Assembly (NCBI GenBank): GCA_902702965.1
Contig: CACRXP010000016.1
Location: 2,083,898-2,147,897 of the forward strand
Source of the DNA: Spirometra erinaceieuropaei
Lineage: Eukaryota; Platyhelminthes; Cestoda; Diphyllobothriidea; Diphyllobothriidae
Direction: 5' to 3'
Length of the DNA stretch: 64,000 bases
Position 1 is the stretch's first letter, and each line of letters begins with the position of its first letter. Below are positions 41,911 through 55,560 of this stretch, piece after piece. Made by a program: the position numbers and the translations under genes. The notes beneath the pieces were generated by a model. It was not told the origin of the DNA. It saw only the letters and a list, made by a program, of their open reading frames with translations, and ran no database searches.

Positions 41911-44822
41911 TCATGCAGTGCTTATGATTTGCGCGAAACCGTACCTCCCCTTGGTCCACCAATCGGGGTCTTCCGTACAGAGTTCTGAAAGGCGGTCCTC
42001 CGAAACGCCCACAGCAACGTCAGACTTCGCAACTCGCAGAGCCAATATGAGGGCACAGGAGTCACGACTGGCATCCGAGGCGGGTGGGAAGCATCTACCA
42101 AAAATGAACTTCGTGTCCTCGGAGTTTGCAGCCCAGCTCCGATCTTCCAGTAGCTTTCGATAATGCAAATCGCCCTGTACGCAGTGGGGAGTGAAGAGCA
42201 CAGAGTGGACTGCATGTCTTGTGCTGTTAGGAGTTTGAAGGATTTTCAGTGCTTAGAGTATCCAAAAATCGTTTGTTTCTACAGAACCTAGCTAATCACA
42301 GTCTGCTTGCTCTCTGGAAAACTCAATTTACTGGCAGACTTAAAGACAAACAGGTATGAACAATGTGAGAAGAACAACGGCTTACCTTGAATATTGTAAC
42401 AGATGATTCCTTGGTCAGACTCCTAAACAGGTCGGGCGCTGTTGACTGCAGATAGTTATAGCCCAGAGGGAGGGTCCAGAAGGGATGCACGATGGTAGAG
42501 AAGGATCCACTGTCAAATCGGAGACGCCACTTTTTCGCCCAGCTTGAAATGCTTTCACGGACTTCGGGCTCTATTTCATTGATACTGACCATAGAGGGGA
42601 GACCTTCCCCGAGAAGCCAGTCAAGATCTTTTGGCGTTACATCAGAAACAAACCACGGCAGCGACTTGGGGTAGAAGACGACTCGTTCAGCCAAGTGGGA
42701 ACTTAGGAGATACTCCGCCAAGACCAGGTCCGCTACCATCTCCGGGCCTGCATTATCCATCACGACGGCAACAGTGGCAGGCTGCTCAGAAGGCCAGGAC
42801 CGTGCAATGGCATCTAGTTCGTCGACAGCCATACTACTGCGGAGCTTGGACAGTACTTCCTCCCGCAGATGATTGACACTACCGTGTGGGTTCTCAACTT
42901 GGGTATCACCAGCGCTGAGCGATAGATCGAACTCATTTGACCAGAGGGAACACTAACGTGCGTGGAGCAATATCAATGCAGAGTATGACTAAGGTGATTG
43001 ATGAGCTGCATACAACGATAAGGTTGACTTCGTGTTCAGTGGAGAAGAGAGTTAGAAAACCAAACACTTCAGATATGCTAGTCGTCAAACAGCCTGCCTA
43101 GAAGAAGGGAGCTATCTTGCTACCTTACAGTGAAACTCGTCGAATCATGCAGCGACGAATAAATGAGTGAATGCCAATACGTGGACCCCCCTTAGCGTGC
43201 AACCGTCCACCCCACCTGAGTAACGAAGTTTTCTACTTGCTTTATTGTCGACTAGCAATGCTAGCTTGGACTGGATTTCAGAAAACATTTCGAACTCTCA
43301 AGGAACAAAGTAAACTTTACATAGACTCCTGCAGAGGTAATTATGCTAGCAAGTATCACATGCATACTGTCAGTATTGTCGTCGATTTCGGCTTCAGTCG
43401 CCGCACTGAGAAATACTATTTCTAGATGGGGCGAAGGTATATGCGACATTCGGGCACCCCTAGCAAACATTACGGCAGACGAGTATTCGAAACAGTTTCG
43501 AGAGAGATGCAACGATTACAAAGTCAGAAGAGACCGTTCAGGAAAACAAGTAAATTATCAAGTGAAAGTCAAAACTGCCGACAGTCAACGGCACTGACGA
43601 TATTAGGACTTAACAGTGGCATAAATCCCATTGGTGCATCAACGGTCAGGCTGGGATCCGCGTGGTTTCTCCGAGAGATCCAATTACGTTTTTATCACAA
43701 GAGATGCAACGTTTGGGTAGCACCAGCATTTACTTATCGCAGTTCGAGTAAACTACTGTCTGGATGCTTCCGTTTCTAGGATTTTTCACATGGTCGGATA
43801 GCGCTTTTCCAAAAGCCAAGAACAGTTTAATGGCACCCTGCCCTATTCGGACGTGGATGCATCCACTGACGTCCGTAGCCTCTACAATTTAGGAAGGAAT
43901 GCCGTTTATACGATAGCGACATTAATAGTTTCAAAACGAGCCAAACTTTAGGGCTTAGAGCAATTTATCCAGTAGAGAAATGAACAACGTCATCGAATAC
44001 GAAGGGCGCAAAACCGTAAAAACAAACGTTCTGGTTTGTCTACTGCATCTAAAACTCTGAACAGGTACCAAAACGCATGCATAGACGATATCCTACCGGT
44101 AAGGAGTCAGTAATCAAGAAAAGTTGGAATGTATGGCAGAGGACATACTGCTAGGAAGAATTTAAGATGGTCCGCTGGTTGCTCCTGGTCTGCGCTGGTA
44201 AGTGTTTGATCAAGACAGGCAATCATCGACGCAATGAGCCTACGGCTGTTTTGAAAAGCTTCTAACTTGCGCTCTGCAAAGGGGTCGAATGATGGCAAAC
44301 TGGCACAGAGGGGGTTGCACAGTGAATGAAAAATTTACCTTTGAGAAACTATATTCATAATTCGTCTGTACATGTAGCACTCAGTAAAGAGCCAGGATGC
44401 CGAGAATGCGGAATTTTGGCCCTCCTGAAGACTAGGAGCCACATATGTTAGAATAAAAAATACTGAGAAATTTCCGCATTCCACTGGTCAATATCAGTGG
44501 ATGTCGATTCACTGAAAAGTGCAGCGAACGGTTTATCAGTCACAAGTTCGTAGCGAAGCTTTGAAAGACGATGGATAACCAATTTTGCATCCTCAAACTA
44601 ATCGTAAAAGGAAGGAAATAATAAAAAAGTACGTCTTTCTCCGGGCTGCCGTATTTCGTAAGGTTTCTGCTGAGGTCATCCAAGGTCCGCACTAGGATCA
44701 CTGGCATCCGTTCTTTTATCGTTGCCAGAGCGAATGCGCTAATGAAATACAAAAACTAAGTCGAAGACGTACGAATTGCCCGCAAAGAGTTTGGGAGGGA
44801 GGTTCTTGTCTCCTATGCACAT
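41911..44822 (-). CDS. ARMT1: ARMT1 / DUF89-family damage-control phosphatase, complete seven-exon gene
   Basis: The exons on - are 44822-44773, 44738-44633, 44597-44464, 44431-44339, 44299-44149, 42952-42386 and 42174-41911, giving 454 residues (the human protein has 441). Every splice phase fits. Family landmarks in order are LATIKERMPVIL near the N-terminus, LSKLRYELVTDKPF, WLFTECYMYRRI, SLWSNEFDLSLS, the metal-site DN within VVMDNAGPEMVADLVLAEYL (Asp244-Asn245), PWFVSD with Asp282, FKGDLHYRKL across the last splice, and DPDWWTKGRYGF. Human ARMT1 (C6orf211) was reported as a glutamate carboxyl methyltransferase, and the DUF89 family as metal-dependent phosphatases removing damaged sugar phosphates; which applies here is not visible. 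Introns 1-4 are 34, 35, 32 and 39 bp, intron 5 is 1196 bp and intron 6 is 211 bp. The start ATG at 44822 is the nearest in-frame one; a further upstream exon is possible. Confidence 0.94.
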
Positions 44823-47599
44823 GTGTCGTCGCAAAGTCTGAAGGCGAGAGAAACGAAAACGGACTCGCAATAAGTTTGCTATGAATTTCCAGTAGATTTC
44901 ATGGCGCATGTTTAAAAACAGAATAAGAAATCGAGACCCATAGACAACAATATACGCCCTGCTTTTTATCCTTCCTTAGACCGGCTCTTCCATCAGCATC
45001 CACCGGTTATACCGGTACAGTTGTTACATGCGAAATGGAAGACGCGAGCCCTAAACGATGCGATGTCAAATAGAGCACCCTAGTTATGGCAAGTCCATAA
45101 AACTGACTAAGTACGATGCAAAAAAGGCCAGGGGACTGGAGTGAACTGAAGGCAGAGCAAAATTTTCGAGTTAGTGATAGACAACACCGTCGGCCTGCGT
45201 TATTTCCAGTCGAAAATGGACACTTAACATGCCGAGGAAAGTGTAGTCTTGCGGTGTCTTCAAAACAAGATTGAAAGGACAAGCGAACTCAGCGGATTAA
45301 AAGCTGTACATTATAACTCAGACACATGCAACCTCTAATCAGTCAAATGAAATTGGAGGCAACCCGCCTCCACTGTGCGCTTCGCGAATCTGAGACATGG
45401 TCTCTGTTCGGCAAGCAAGTAAAGTGTGCAGCAGAAACTCTCCGCTGATAGCATAGCCTGGGGTATTTCTTGCCGACGCAGGGGTAATTTAGAGTTTGGC
45501 AGTGGGGCTTGATCAAGTCCTGGAGCCCCTGATAGCATTTAGTCGCCCAGGGCTACACATTTGCTAGCCCGTTTGACTTGCGGGTTAGTGCAGGGCTAGT
45601 AACCTGACTGGCTGAGTGCTCGATCTGTGCGAGGAAAGTAGCTTTTCTGCTACACCCTTCCTTGATGCTCATCCGAGTGCATTTTACACGCCACGCCCGG
45701 GGGGTCCCTTTGCGCGTACGCACGCGTGCAGGGTGCACGCACGCAGTTTGTCCGGAATTTAGGCCCCTGTCTGGCGACTTAAGTCGCCTCGGGCTACAAC
45801 GCCCTCAGCTCGCCCGAGAAGGCGCGTCAACCTACCGTCCCCAGGTGGACAGCGCCCGCTAGGATTGCTGAAAAATTCAGTCAATCGCAACACTAGCCCA
45901 CGACCAGGCAAGCCCTGGGCGAGTACAATGCTATCAGGGGCTAGCCGTATGTCTTGGCTCGCTCGCAGAGTCCTCAAAATTTATGAATCAGTCAGAACCG
46001 TTTCAGTCAATTAACTTGTTACTCTTATATGCACATATATATGTGATGACTGGTGAGAATTGTGCGTCCCAGCCCTAGGACAAAGCTGATAACACATGTT
46101 TTAGAAGGCAAAACCCAGCAAAGAGACATTGTAACTTCATTCATCTGTTTGATTTTGGCAATTAGCTTAAGAATACAGGTAAAAAGGTTTACAGCGTAGA
46201 TTCCGAATGCGCAGTGAGTGCGCAACGTCCTGTCGAGCGGACAAATTCGAGTTAGAAGTCCACTATTTAACGTGTCGCCAGAATTTCAGTCAAGTAAAAT
46301 ATATCGAACGAATCAACTCTGCCATAAGTTATTTAAAAATTTTTTGTTATCAAGTAATCTGTTGTTACTTTCTCTTCCGTCCAGTTACTAATGCTTTTAT
46401 AACTTTTTTATTGTCTACCTCATGTGAACGATTTGGGCTTCCCGGTCTCCTCCAGCTAAAAGAATAGCAACCAGGAACGTTTAGACATTAAGTTTGTTTT
46501 GACACCTCACAAGCTGACCCGTTAACCTTCATTGCATCCAGCGAAGCTATTTTCGGAGAACTAGAGCAGCAGACATCAAGAAACTCTTCATTAGATAACG
46601 TGTTAACTTTTAAATTATGGTGGGGAGACCAAACTGACGTTTCGTAATTAAGAAGTTGTAAAGAACTTGGAACGAACGACAAGATTGTTCTTCTCCCTGC
46701 TAAAAAGCGAACAGACATCTTTCGAAGCTTGCCGAAAAGTCTACCGCGAGAAAGCCAAGTCCCCTTTTGATGACACAGTATTTCACATATCTGTACGGAG
46801 CTTAGAATCGAACGCATAAACATATCGGCCCAATTAACTGCTCAGAGAACTTCGACTAAAAATGGAAACTCGAGAACAAATGTCGATAAATATGGGCGAA
46901 TGGTACTGCTTTGTCTCTCTTTTACGGTCTGTCAACAATCCATATTCAAATGCGCTCCTGTGGACTGTCGTTGCCTCAAAGGGCAACCCTACCTCTAATT
47001 TGGCGAACTAGGTGAATTCAAAACTGAGGTTCATCTAGGGCAGGCCTACCGTCTCATTCCGATTAATCTCCCAATTCCTTGTAAACCTCCGAGGTCGTAG
47101 TCTTGGTGTGCTTCTCAGGCGATATCTCGAAATCGAAATAGAGACAACGGTTTATATGGAAACAGTAAACACCACGCAGCTTAACAGTTTTCAAAGCAAC
47201 CATCCGGTGACTTAAACGTTAAGATATGCGCGGATGCCATTCCAATAATTTTGGATTTACTGCTACAAACCGGACGATGAAGCACGTGAGCCCGATGTCT
47301 CCGCAAACAATATACACGGAATGTCTATTCGAACAGCTTTAGAAATCTATGCGTCTATTTTTGTTCCCGGAGGGCCCAAACAGAAACCCCAACAAAGATG
47401 TGACGTGCACTGCCCTACATCAGGAAACCATCGAAATCGAACAGACGCATTGCTGAGAGACCGGATGCCAGAATTAAGCGCCGGCTTTAAGTTGTGTTGT
47501 TTAGCAGGGTTATGAAAACCAAGAATATGTTAAATCCCAAGGAGCGTCAGCGTAGTTAGTCGCATCTCGTGACTTAACTGTCATTGTACCTACATGCAG
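44823..47599. other. Region upstream of ARMT1
   Basis: The ARMT1 promoter should lie at the low end of this stretch on -, but no core promoter motif can be defended. A GC-rich inverted-end unit occupies 45524-45942. The frame at 46488-46823 on - is not recognisable as a protein. Confidence 0.45.
45524..45942. mobile_element. GC-rich 419-bp unit with 31-bp inverted ends
   Basis: The left end AGCCCCTGATAGCAT and the next GTCGCCCAGGGCT are repeated inverted at 45911-45942. The interior is CpG-rich and contains further short inverted words around 45780-45815. No target duplication and no open frame were recognised. Confidence 0.5.
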
Positions 47600-47985
47600 A
47601 AGTTAGACTGAATGTATACGCAGATTGCCATACGCGAATATAAGCTAGCTGAACGTCGGCGCTATAAATTATCGCAAGTGACTACCGACTTCTTCGAAAC
47701 GGATCACGACTTAAATTTCGCAGTGGACAAAATATTATTTAACATGAAGGCTAGATAAGCCAAGATTTGTTTGAAGTCTGTGTCCCGACTGAGATCACAG
47801 CTAATTAATGTATGGGTCCTGCGCTGGAGCTCAGGTCCCTTCACAGTCACCTCTTTTTCTGGGTCACCGTTTGCAGATTGGCTAATATCCCCTATAACTG
47901 CCGCTTGTTCTGTTGTTACTAGCATCTTTGATTTTGGGCTCCTGCACGAGTTCAGAAGCCCAGAAAAACAAATAAATGGTTCCGG
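47600..47985 (+). mobile_element. Decayed PLE endonuclease tail and 3' end
   Basis: The text aligns word by word with the PLE at 17.1-17.4 kb: EYKLAERRRYKLSQV in place of EHKLAVRQGDALSQV, then the tail AACTGCCGCTTGTTCTGTTG and GGGCTCCTGCACGAG. Multiple stops. The hammerhead core has decayed. Confidence 0.65.
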
Positions 47986-48274
47986 CGCTCTATCGGGCTT
48001 CTTCTTTCATCGGAACTCGTACATATAAAACTCGACCATTCGTCCTTATTTGTGTAAGATTTTGAACATGAATTTTTCGGCTCGAAAGATGACACTATCA
48101 GTTGACACATAGGAAACGTCTTATAAAAATAGGCTTATTCTGTTTTTTTTTACATTCCTCGCCTGATTTCGGCCGTCCTTGCCGACTGAGAAACGCTCTC
48201 GACAAAGACTTCCTGAAACGTAATGTGTGGTTTCGGATCATAGCAGCTAATTTCGCAACAGGGAACCAGGTGTC

Positions 48275-48490
48275 AGGTGTGTGTTTTGGACCAGGGGCGT
48301 GGTGGCACGCCTAAGTACGGGTCCGGCCGTGCCAGCCACTTGCGACCTCATCCCGCCTTCGGTCTTCCGGACTCTGTCTTGACACCAGGTCCGGGTGAGG
48401 AGTGGGGAAAAGAGGGTACGTTAGACGCTGTGCAAGTCCGCTTTCACAATAGACTAATTCACGCACAATTCACCAACCCTGCTTCACCAT
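48275..48490 (-). repeat. R3 interspersed repeat copy, reverse orientation
   Basis: Read on -, it has GGTGTCAAGACAGAGTC-GGAAGACCG, the CGTACTTAGGCGTGCC word and the C-rich tract, in the same order as the + copies. Confidence 0.6.
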
Positions 48491-49229
48491 GTTTTGGAGC
48501 TCCCGGTGGACATCATCGGAAGCGATGCAAAACAGATAACTCAAAAGGCTACACAAGTCGAACAGCGGGTGTTGGATGAAGCTACATACAGTTAGCAGGG
48601 GAAATAGATATGTGCAAAAAACGAAAACATCTGAAATTATGAAGAAGGGACGTAAGAGCAAACAGTAAGGAAAACGGAATAGAAACAAAGAAACGGAATA
48701 AATATGATGTAACTTAAATGTAAACAATATTTTCTGATTAAAGATGATATGAAAAGACACATGTAAGACAGGAATCCAGTTTTTACTAAACTTGCTGTGT
48801 CTAACAAGCCAGACCACAAACTTAAGGTGTGGACGGCGTTAAACACTGCGTCAGAATATTCCAACAAGGTATACCCTATGTTCTACTTGACATACGTATG
48901 TTAATCATAAAATCATCCTCCGGTACCCAGAGTATTTTTTTTCACGTAAGGCGTTGCAGGGGTTGACAGCACGCAACGAAAAGTTGGTTCGAAAAAAATA
49001 AAGAACTAGCACACGTTTTGAACTTACTATTTCACAGGTTACAGATACTGTACGTAGGAGAACAGTGAAACATAAAACCGTCATGGTGTAACCAAAGTAG
49101 TTGGGGACTTTATGTATTCCTGCAATACCCATATGATATGAGAGGCATTTCGGTAACTACTAGTAGGTCGTATAACGCAGGCCGAGGCCGCTCCGCACGA
49201 TAATAAGCTAGCACAAAATTCTCATCTGT

Positions 49230-50430
49230 GGGCTTACAATGCAAGGCTCTGTCTAGCGGCCACACGTATACAAACGTCTAAACAGGCGGGCTTAACCAGA
49301 TGAGGATGTGCAGTAATTCTGCCCATTTCCCATCCCTCACTACCTCTACCACAATTCCCTAAGGTCCCACAGAGAGGTCAATATGGAATCCCATAGGCAG
49401 CCCAGGCTATAGCGGGTCGCCCACCAATAAACAAAACCGTGATACACAGTGGAGTTTGCCAGTGGTCTTAGATGTCTAAACAGCCATATTTGGGGTTAAC
49501 GTTGCCTAACATCTCGTGGGAAAGGGCTTGGAAAGGGTGCATCAAACGAATGTAGGGATCACGCATTTCCGCGCTGGCCAAGTCCTCATCTTTCCTGACC
49601 CACCCCACATGTAATCCGAGTTTGTATCGTATCTGACGACCTGGAGTGTTCGTTTCCTTTCAGAAAATCCGCGTAATCACCGTCCTTGCACTCGCCATGC
49701 TGTAGAACACGCGGCGAACATCGTCGGCAACGACGGTCGAACTGTCGTGTGCGTGTGCTTGGGGTGTAGGGGTGTACGGTTGTGGGTCGAATTGACGATC
49801 TCAGTAGATCGCTCACTTGTTTGCATATTTTGACAACGTCTGGCGTTCATTAACTGGCGCCCAACTCTCAAATGTGGCTCCCCGAAGCTAGGCTCTGTCT
49901 AGCGGCCACATTCCGGTAACCGCCTGGACCGGCGAGGGTATCCGTGTGTGCATCGACGTACATGGTGAACTCGGCTCCGCTGGTTAGAGGGATCACCGCC
50001 TCGGTGTCTTCGAGGCGAGGCCTAGTCTGCAACACCGCGGGAGGCCACAAGCATCGGAACATTGCTCCGCTGGATCACGTTTTATCCGCTTGCATGTATT
50101 TGACCTTTTTGAAGGTAAAAATTCTGTTCTGTTGAATTTTCTCTGTTGCCTTTATTCTTTGTCTGGTTGCTTGTATTTGTCTTTATTGTCAATTAAATGC
50201 TGTTCTTTTGAATTTGTCTGCTCACCGTTTATATTTCCGCAGCCGGTTAGCTCAAAGAAAGACGCGAAAGCTCTGCATCCCGTCTCTCTACACTTCACCC
50301 ATCAGCCCTCCGCCCCCTTCAAGTCCTACGGCAATGTCGTAGGCAGCCCCAGGCGAACTCGGGTCGCTCTTCCTCTGAACAAAAGTCGTAGCCATTAGTG
50401 GAGTTCGACAGCTGAGCAGCCCTATTTATG
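49230..50430 (+). repeat. Two diverged copies of a LINE 5' region
   Basis: CTCTGTCTAGCGGCCACA occurs at about 49241 and 49893. A further shared block, with GGCAGCCC-AGGC and a purine-rich word before AAGGGCTTG, occurs at 49393-49550 and 50341-50480. The second runs into the + strand zinc-finger LINE, so this is probably its upstream region plus a duplicated piece. Confidence 0.45.
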
Positions 50431-50439
50431 GAGAGGATT

Positions 50440-53400
50440 GTTCATCCCCGCGAGACAGAAGGGGCTTGAAAACGCCGAAAACACCCGCCGTCTGCAGGCT
50501 GACCGTAGCCTCGGACGGAAAACTCACGGTCAAAGCAACACTCTCTCACCCCCGCCCCGCCGACCAAATCACCAGACTGGTAGGGTGAGTCCGCTCACTC
50601 CGAAAACCCGGAATGTTTGTTACCTTTTACACAATACGAGGAGCAACCGACCGGTACGGAGGACGGCGCTAGTGACTCGGGAGCTGGCTCACAATAAGAT
50701 GGACATCGCTGTACTCAGTGGGACCGGGTTCTCTGGACAAGGTCAACTGGAGGAGGGGGTTGCTGGAAACACCTTCTTCTGGAGCGGTCGTCCCAGGGCT
50801 CAGCGACGCGATTCGGGCGTCGCCTTCGTCATCCAGAATAACATCGTGGGACGACTACCCCGACTGCCACAGGGTATCAATGATCGCCTGATGAGTCCCC
50901 GCCTGCCTCTCCAGGGAGGCAAATTAGAAACCATCGTCGGCGTTTACGTTCCCCCCGATGACCAGCCCTGACACTGCAGGGGACAGCATCTATGAGGACC
51001 TACACGCCCTCCTGGCGATTGTACCGAAAGCGGATAAGTTGATTGTCCTCGGTGACTTCCACGCCCGCGTCGCCACAGACCGTGCTGCCTGGAGAGGACT
51101 GCTGGATCCCCATGGTCTAGACGCTCCAACGACAATGGTCTGCTCCTTCTCCTCAGCTGCGCAGAACACAGGCTTATTCTGACCAACACCTTCTTCCGCC
51201 TTGCAATGCGAGAGAAGGTCACCTGGATGCACCCTCGATGGCGACGCTGACACCTGCTGCACTATGTCCCCGTCCGAAGGCGACATCAGCGGGACGCGCT
51301 GGTGACAAAGGCATCCCCGCGTTCCGACGGGTGGACCGATCATCATCTCGTCATCTCGAAGATGTAGATTCGCCTGCGGCCTCTCAGAAGACCTCAAGGT
51401 AAGCGACTCCCCCCCGGGTAGGCTGAATATTGCTTTGTAGTCTTTGCACGCTCACCATCTCCATCAGCAATGAGCTAGCTCAACGGCTGGCCAACCCCCC
51501 CACTCGCCGCCGCCACAGTCGCCACCACCGCTGACGTGAACGCCTTCTTGGCGAACCGATGTTGTCAACTGCGGGGCACGGTCCAGTCGACGGCCCAGGC
51601 CGTCCTCGGTCACGAGTGACGCCACAGGACTGGTTCGATGGCAACGACGCCGCCATCAGCTACGTGCTCGCCGGGAAGAAACGTATGCCCAGAGTCTACA
51701 TCACTCGCCACACCGACGACAACAAATCAGTCTTCTACCGTAGACGTTGCCTTGTGCGACGGCGGCTGTGGGTGATGCAGGATGCTTGGATGGCCCGCAA
51801 GGCCAAGGAGATCCAAGGTTACGCGGATCGCAACGAATGGAAGAATTTCTTCTCCGCAAGCAAGGCTGTCTACGGTCCGCCAACCAAAGCAGCTGCTCAT
51901 CTTCTCGGCGCCGACAGCAGTACCCTACACACCGAGAAGGCACAAATTCTTCAGCCATGAGCCAAACACTTCCGAGGCGTCCTTAACCTCCCCTCCACCA
52001 TCTCCGACGTCGCCATCGCCCGTCTGCCTCAAGTGGAGACCAACGTGGATCTTGAACTCCCGACATCTCTCCAGGAAACCGTCAGGGCCGTGCATCAGCT
52101 CTCCAGCGGAAAAGCGCCAGGATCGGACGCGATCACTGTCGAGATCTACAAGCACGATTGCCCCCAACTTATGAATCATCTGATAGCGCTCTTCTAAGAG
52201 ATGTAGCGCCAAGGAGAAGTTTCACAGGAATTCAAGGATATCACAACCGTCCACCTCTATAAGCGGAAATGTAACCGCCAGCACTGTGACAACCATCGGG
52301 ACGTCTCTTTGTTTAACATCACCGGGAAAATCTTCGCTCGTACTCTCCTCAACCACCTGAACCCACATCTAAAACAAGGTCTCCTGCCGGAAAGCCAGTG
52401 CGGATTCTGCCGTCACCGTGGAACCCTCGGCACGATGTTTGCCGTCCGTCAACTTCAGGAGAAGTGCAAGGAGATGCGAACTCACATCTACCCTGCCTTA
52501 GTGGATCTGACGAAAGCCTTCGACACAGTGAATAGCGAGAGACTGTGAAAACTCATACAGACATTCAACTGTCCCAAGCGATTCATCCAGATGGTGCGTC
52601 AGCTCCACGACGGCATGATGGCGCGAGTCACAGTCAACGGAGCTGTCTCAGAGGCATTCGCAGTGACCAACGGAGGGAAGCAGGGATGCATGCTGACGCC
52701 CACCCTCTTTAGTCTCGTGTTCTCTGCCATGCTGATAAACGCCTACCCTGACAAACGACGACGGATCCGCGTCGCCTGCAGGACGGACGACCACTTCTTC
52801 AATCAGCGGCGGATGCACTTTCAGTCGGGTGTATCCACAGCCACCGTACGCGAACTTCTGTTCGTCGATGGTTGCGCCCTTAATACAACTACTGAAAGAA
52901 TGGGGCACGGATCTCCTCTCCACCGCCTGCAGAAACTTCGGTCCGATTATTAACACAACCCAACGCCACCCAACGCAGCCCCTCTCCACAATGCGCCACA
53001 GATCAGCATGAACGGAACCTAACTGCAAATTGTGGACAATTTCCCATACCTGGACAGTAACCTCTCCCGAAGCACGAAAACCGATGACGAAGTTGCCCCC
53101 AGTCAAGCATTTGGCCGCCTTAAAAGCACAGGTTGGAATCATCACGGTCTGCTACTCAGTACGAAGCTGAAGATGTACAAAACCGTCATCCTCCCGACGT
53201 TGATTTACGGGGCGAAGACATGGACGGTGTACACGAAGCAAGCACGCCGACTCAACCACTTCCATCTCAGTTGTCTGCGTCTCATCCTGAGATTGAGTTG
53301 GCAGGATCGGATCTCCAACGCGGATGTACTGGAGCGGACGGGGATCTTTAGCATCTACACCATGCTGAGACAACTGCAGGTGCGTTGGAGCGGCCACCTC

Positions 53401-54150
53401 GTGCGCATGGACGGCGAGCGGCTACCCAAACGACCCTTCTGTGGAGACGTCGCCACGGGTTCTCTCCGCCAAGGAGGTCGAATTGGCTGCCTACGTCGCA
53501 ACCCAATCCAAAGTGAACCGCGCCCAAATGCAAGTCGTGGATAACTTCCCTGAAGCGTCTGCGGATCAGTCCGACTAACTGGAAAGACCCTGCCCGAGAC
53601 CGACCTACCTGGAGAAGGACGGTGAAGACAGATGCAGTGATCTATGAGGCCAACCGCATCGCCAAAGCCAAAGCCAAACTCGAGGCCCGCAAATAACAAC
53701 TTCGTCCAGTTCGCAAAGCCAAGGCTCAACCACGCCCTACATGCTCACGCTGTCAGCGGACATTCCCAGCACCAATCATCCTTGTAGGACATCCCCGTAC
53801 AAACTGCAGTACCCGGACTACACCAGCTGCTGTCTCCTCGTTCACTACTGCCTCATCCTTCCCGCCGACAAATAACACTGATCGCACTCTCGAACCTACA
53901 CTATTTTCCTCCTCCTCCATTGCCTAAACATCCGCTACGGTGGATCCTGTACCTATCACCACCGCATACAATCCTGGCACACCAACAAACACCAACCTTC
54001 CCCCCCCCACCAAAAACTCTAGCGACGTATACCCTAGCTACACCTGTTCTCATTGTGACAACACCTGCACTTCACACATCGGCCTGGTCGGTCACTTGCG
54101 GATCTGTTGCACAGAGACTGGCGAACCAGTGTCTGTAGCACCAACCTGAA
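50440..54150 (+). mobile_element. RTE-like LINE with C-terminal zinc fingers, degraded copy
   Basis: In order on +: an exo/endo-phosphatase nuclease ([35 protein letters not shown], then [20 protein letters not shown]), a linker ([20 protein letters not shown]), reverse transcriptase pieces ([84 protein letters not shown]), and a zinc-finger cassette (TCSRCQRTFPAPIILVGH, CSHCDNTCTSHIGLVGH). At least six frame changes or stops; the catalytic FADD has become FVDG. The finger array stops at 54150 where other repeat text begins. Confidence 0.88.
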
Positions 54151-54659
54151 TAGTTCGACCATCGATTTCGATGATGTTGTAACGCCCAGCCATCATAACC
54201 GGTCTGGCGTCATTGTTCAAGACCTCGCTGCCTCAAGGTCATTCACCCCTTGCAGTGAGCCGTCCCAGCCGAGCTGACCTGAAGTCACACGACCAACAGC
54301 TCGGGCATACCTGCGTCCGCGCAGTCGCAGCTGCCCATGCGGCCACTTGAACGCGCCACCCCCTGCAACCAGCAAAACAAGCCACTGCGACACCACCCCT
54401 CGGCAAATGCAACACACGCTGACTGGACACCACTTGAGCTTGGCCCACGAGCCTACAAAAGCGGGTGCAACCACTATCTCAGTGACTCTCAGGCCTGACT
54501 GGACGCAGTCAACACCAGCCCCGGCTTCGCCAATGGCCACTGCCGCCTGAGAGGACAACACCGGGTTCAGTGCACAATAAATCCCTCATTCTGGTTCCTT
54601 CTGTCTTCTCCTTACAACCTGGGATTTGACTTGATAATTGTAGCGCACAGAGCACTTAT

Positions 54660-55560
54660 TCTCTCTGCTGTGCCGCTACAATGTCCACCGCGTGCCCCAC
54701 AGCTGCAGCTGCAACGGTGGGAGCAGGGACGGTGACTTGCGCAGGGGTTTATAGTGCCGGTAGACTTGCGCTGCATCTACCTTCACTCTCTCCTCCTCCC
54801 CCGCCTGAGCCCGGTGTCAAGACAGAGTCAAGAAGACCGGCGACGAGGTAGGCCGCAGGTGGATGGCTCGGACGGATCCTCACCTTGGCGTTCCACCACA
54901 CCCCCTGATCCACACAACAAATGACCAGGATTTCAACCAACACAGCAAAGATTTGGAGGCTGGCACGGCCGAAGCCGCACCTAGGCGTGCCGCCAACGCC
55001 TGGCTGGGATCCCACACTGTGGTGGGAGTGCCATAAAGGCCACATTAAAAGGAGTCATTGCAGCCTGACTCTCAGACCGCCTCCAGTCAAGGAGGAGGTC
55101 CAAGTTACCCCGTCAGTTAGCAACTTTCCAAGCCACGGCTTTTAGCACACCGTGATAGCTCCAAGCGCGTCCGATTGTTATAGTGAGGAGAAAGTGCGCT
55201 GAGTCGTCGACCTCACTCTCCCTTCCCACTCCCACACCCCAGCCGCCGTCCGAGCCGGTCGGCAAACTGGAGTGGTGGATGGGCACGGTGGCTGTCATGG
55301 CCGACTGACCATGACTGCGCGCGCCACGGCACAACCTGGCCCCCCATACACACAAACACCAGGATTTCACACAACGGGGGTTGAACAGCGTGTCTCTCAC
55401 TTGCGTGAGAGTGACGTGGAAGGTGCTGTCTCAGCCCGTCCCCAGCCCACCAGTCCGCAACTCCACACAACACACACACACGACGCGACGAACCGCGTGA
55501 ACCGAGAGCGGGCGTCAATCAGCAACCTTCCAGTCCACGACGATTGACGTGTCGGGTTAG
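54660..55560 (+). repeat. R3 interspersed repeat copy, near full length
   Basis: It carries AATGTCCACCGCGTGCCCCA, GGTGTCAAGACAGAGTCAAG, CCGCACCTAGGCGTGCCGCC, CAAGCCACGGCTTTTA and CCGCAACTCCACACAACACA, all in the order seen in the other copies, and so defines the longest version. Confidence 0.6.

Noticed and set aside
46488..46823. 111-codon frame on - upstream of ARMT1
   Set aside because: Considered as a possible exon, but there is no family resemblance and no convincing acceptor-donor pair.
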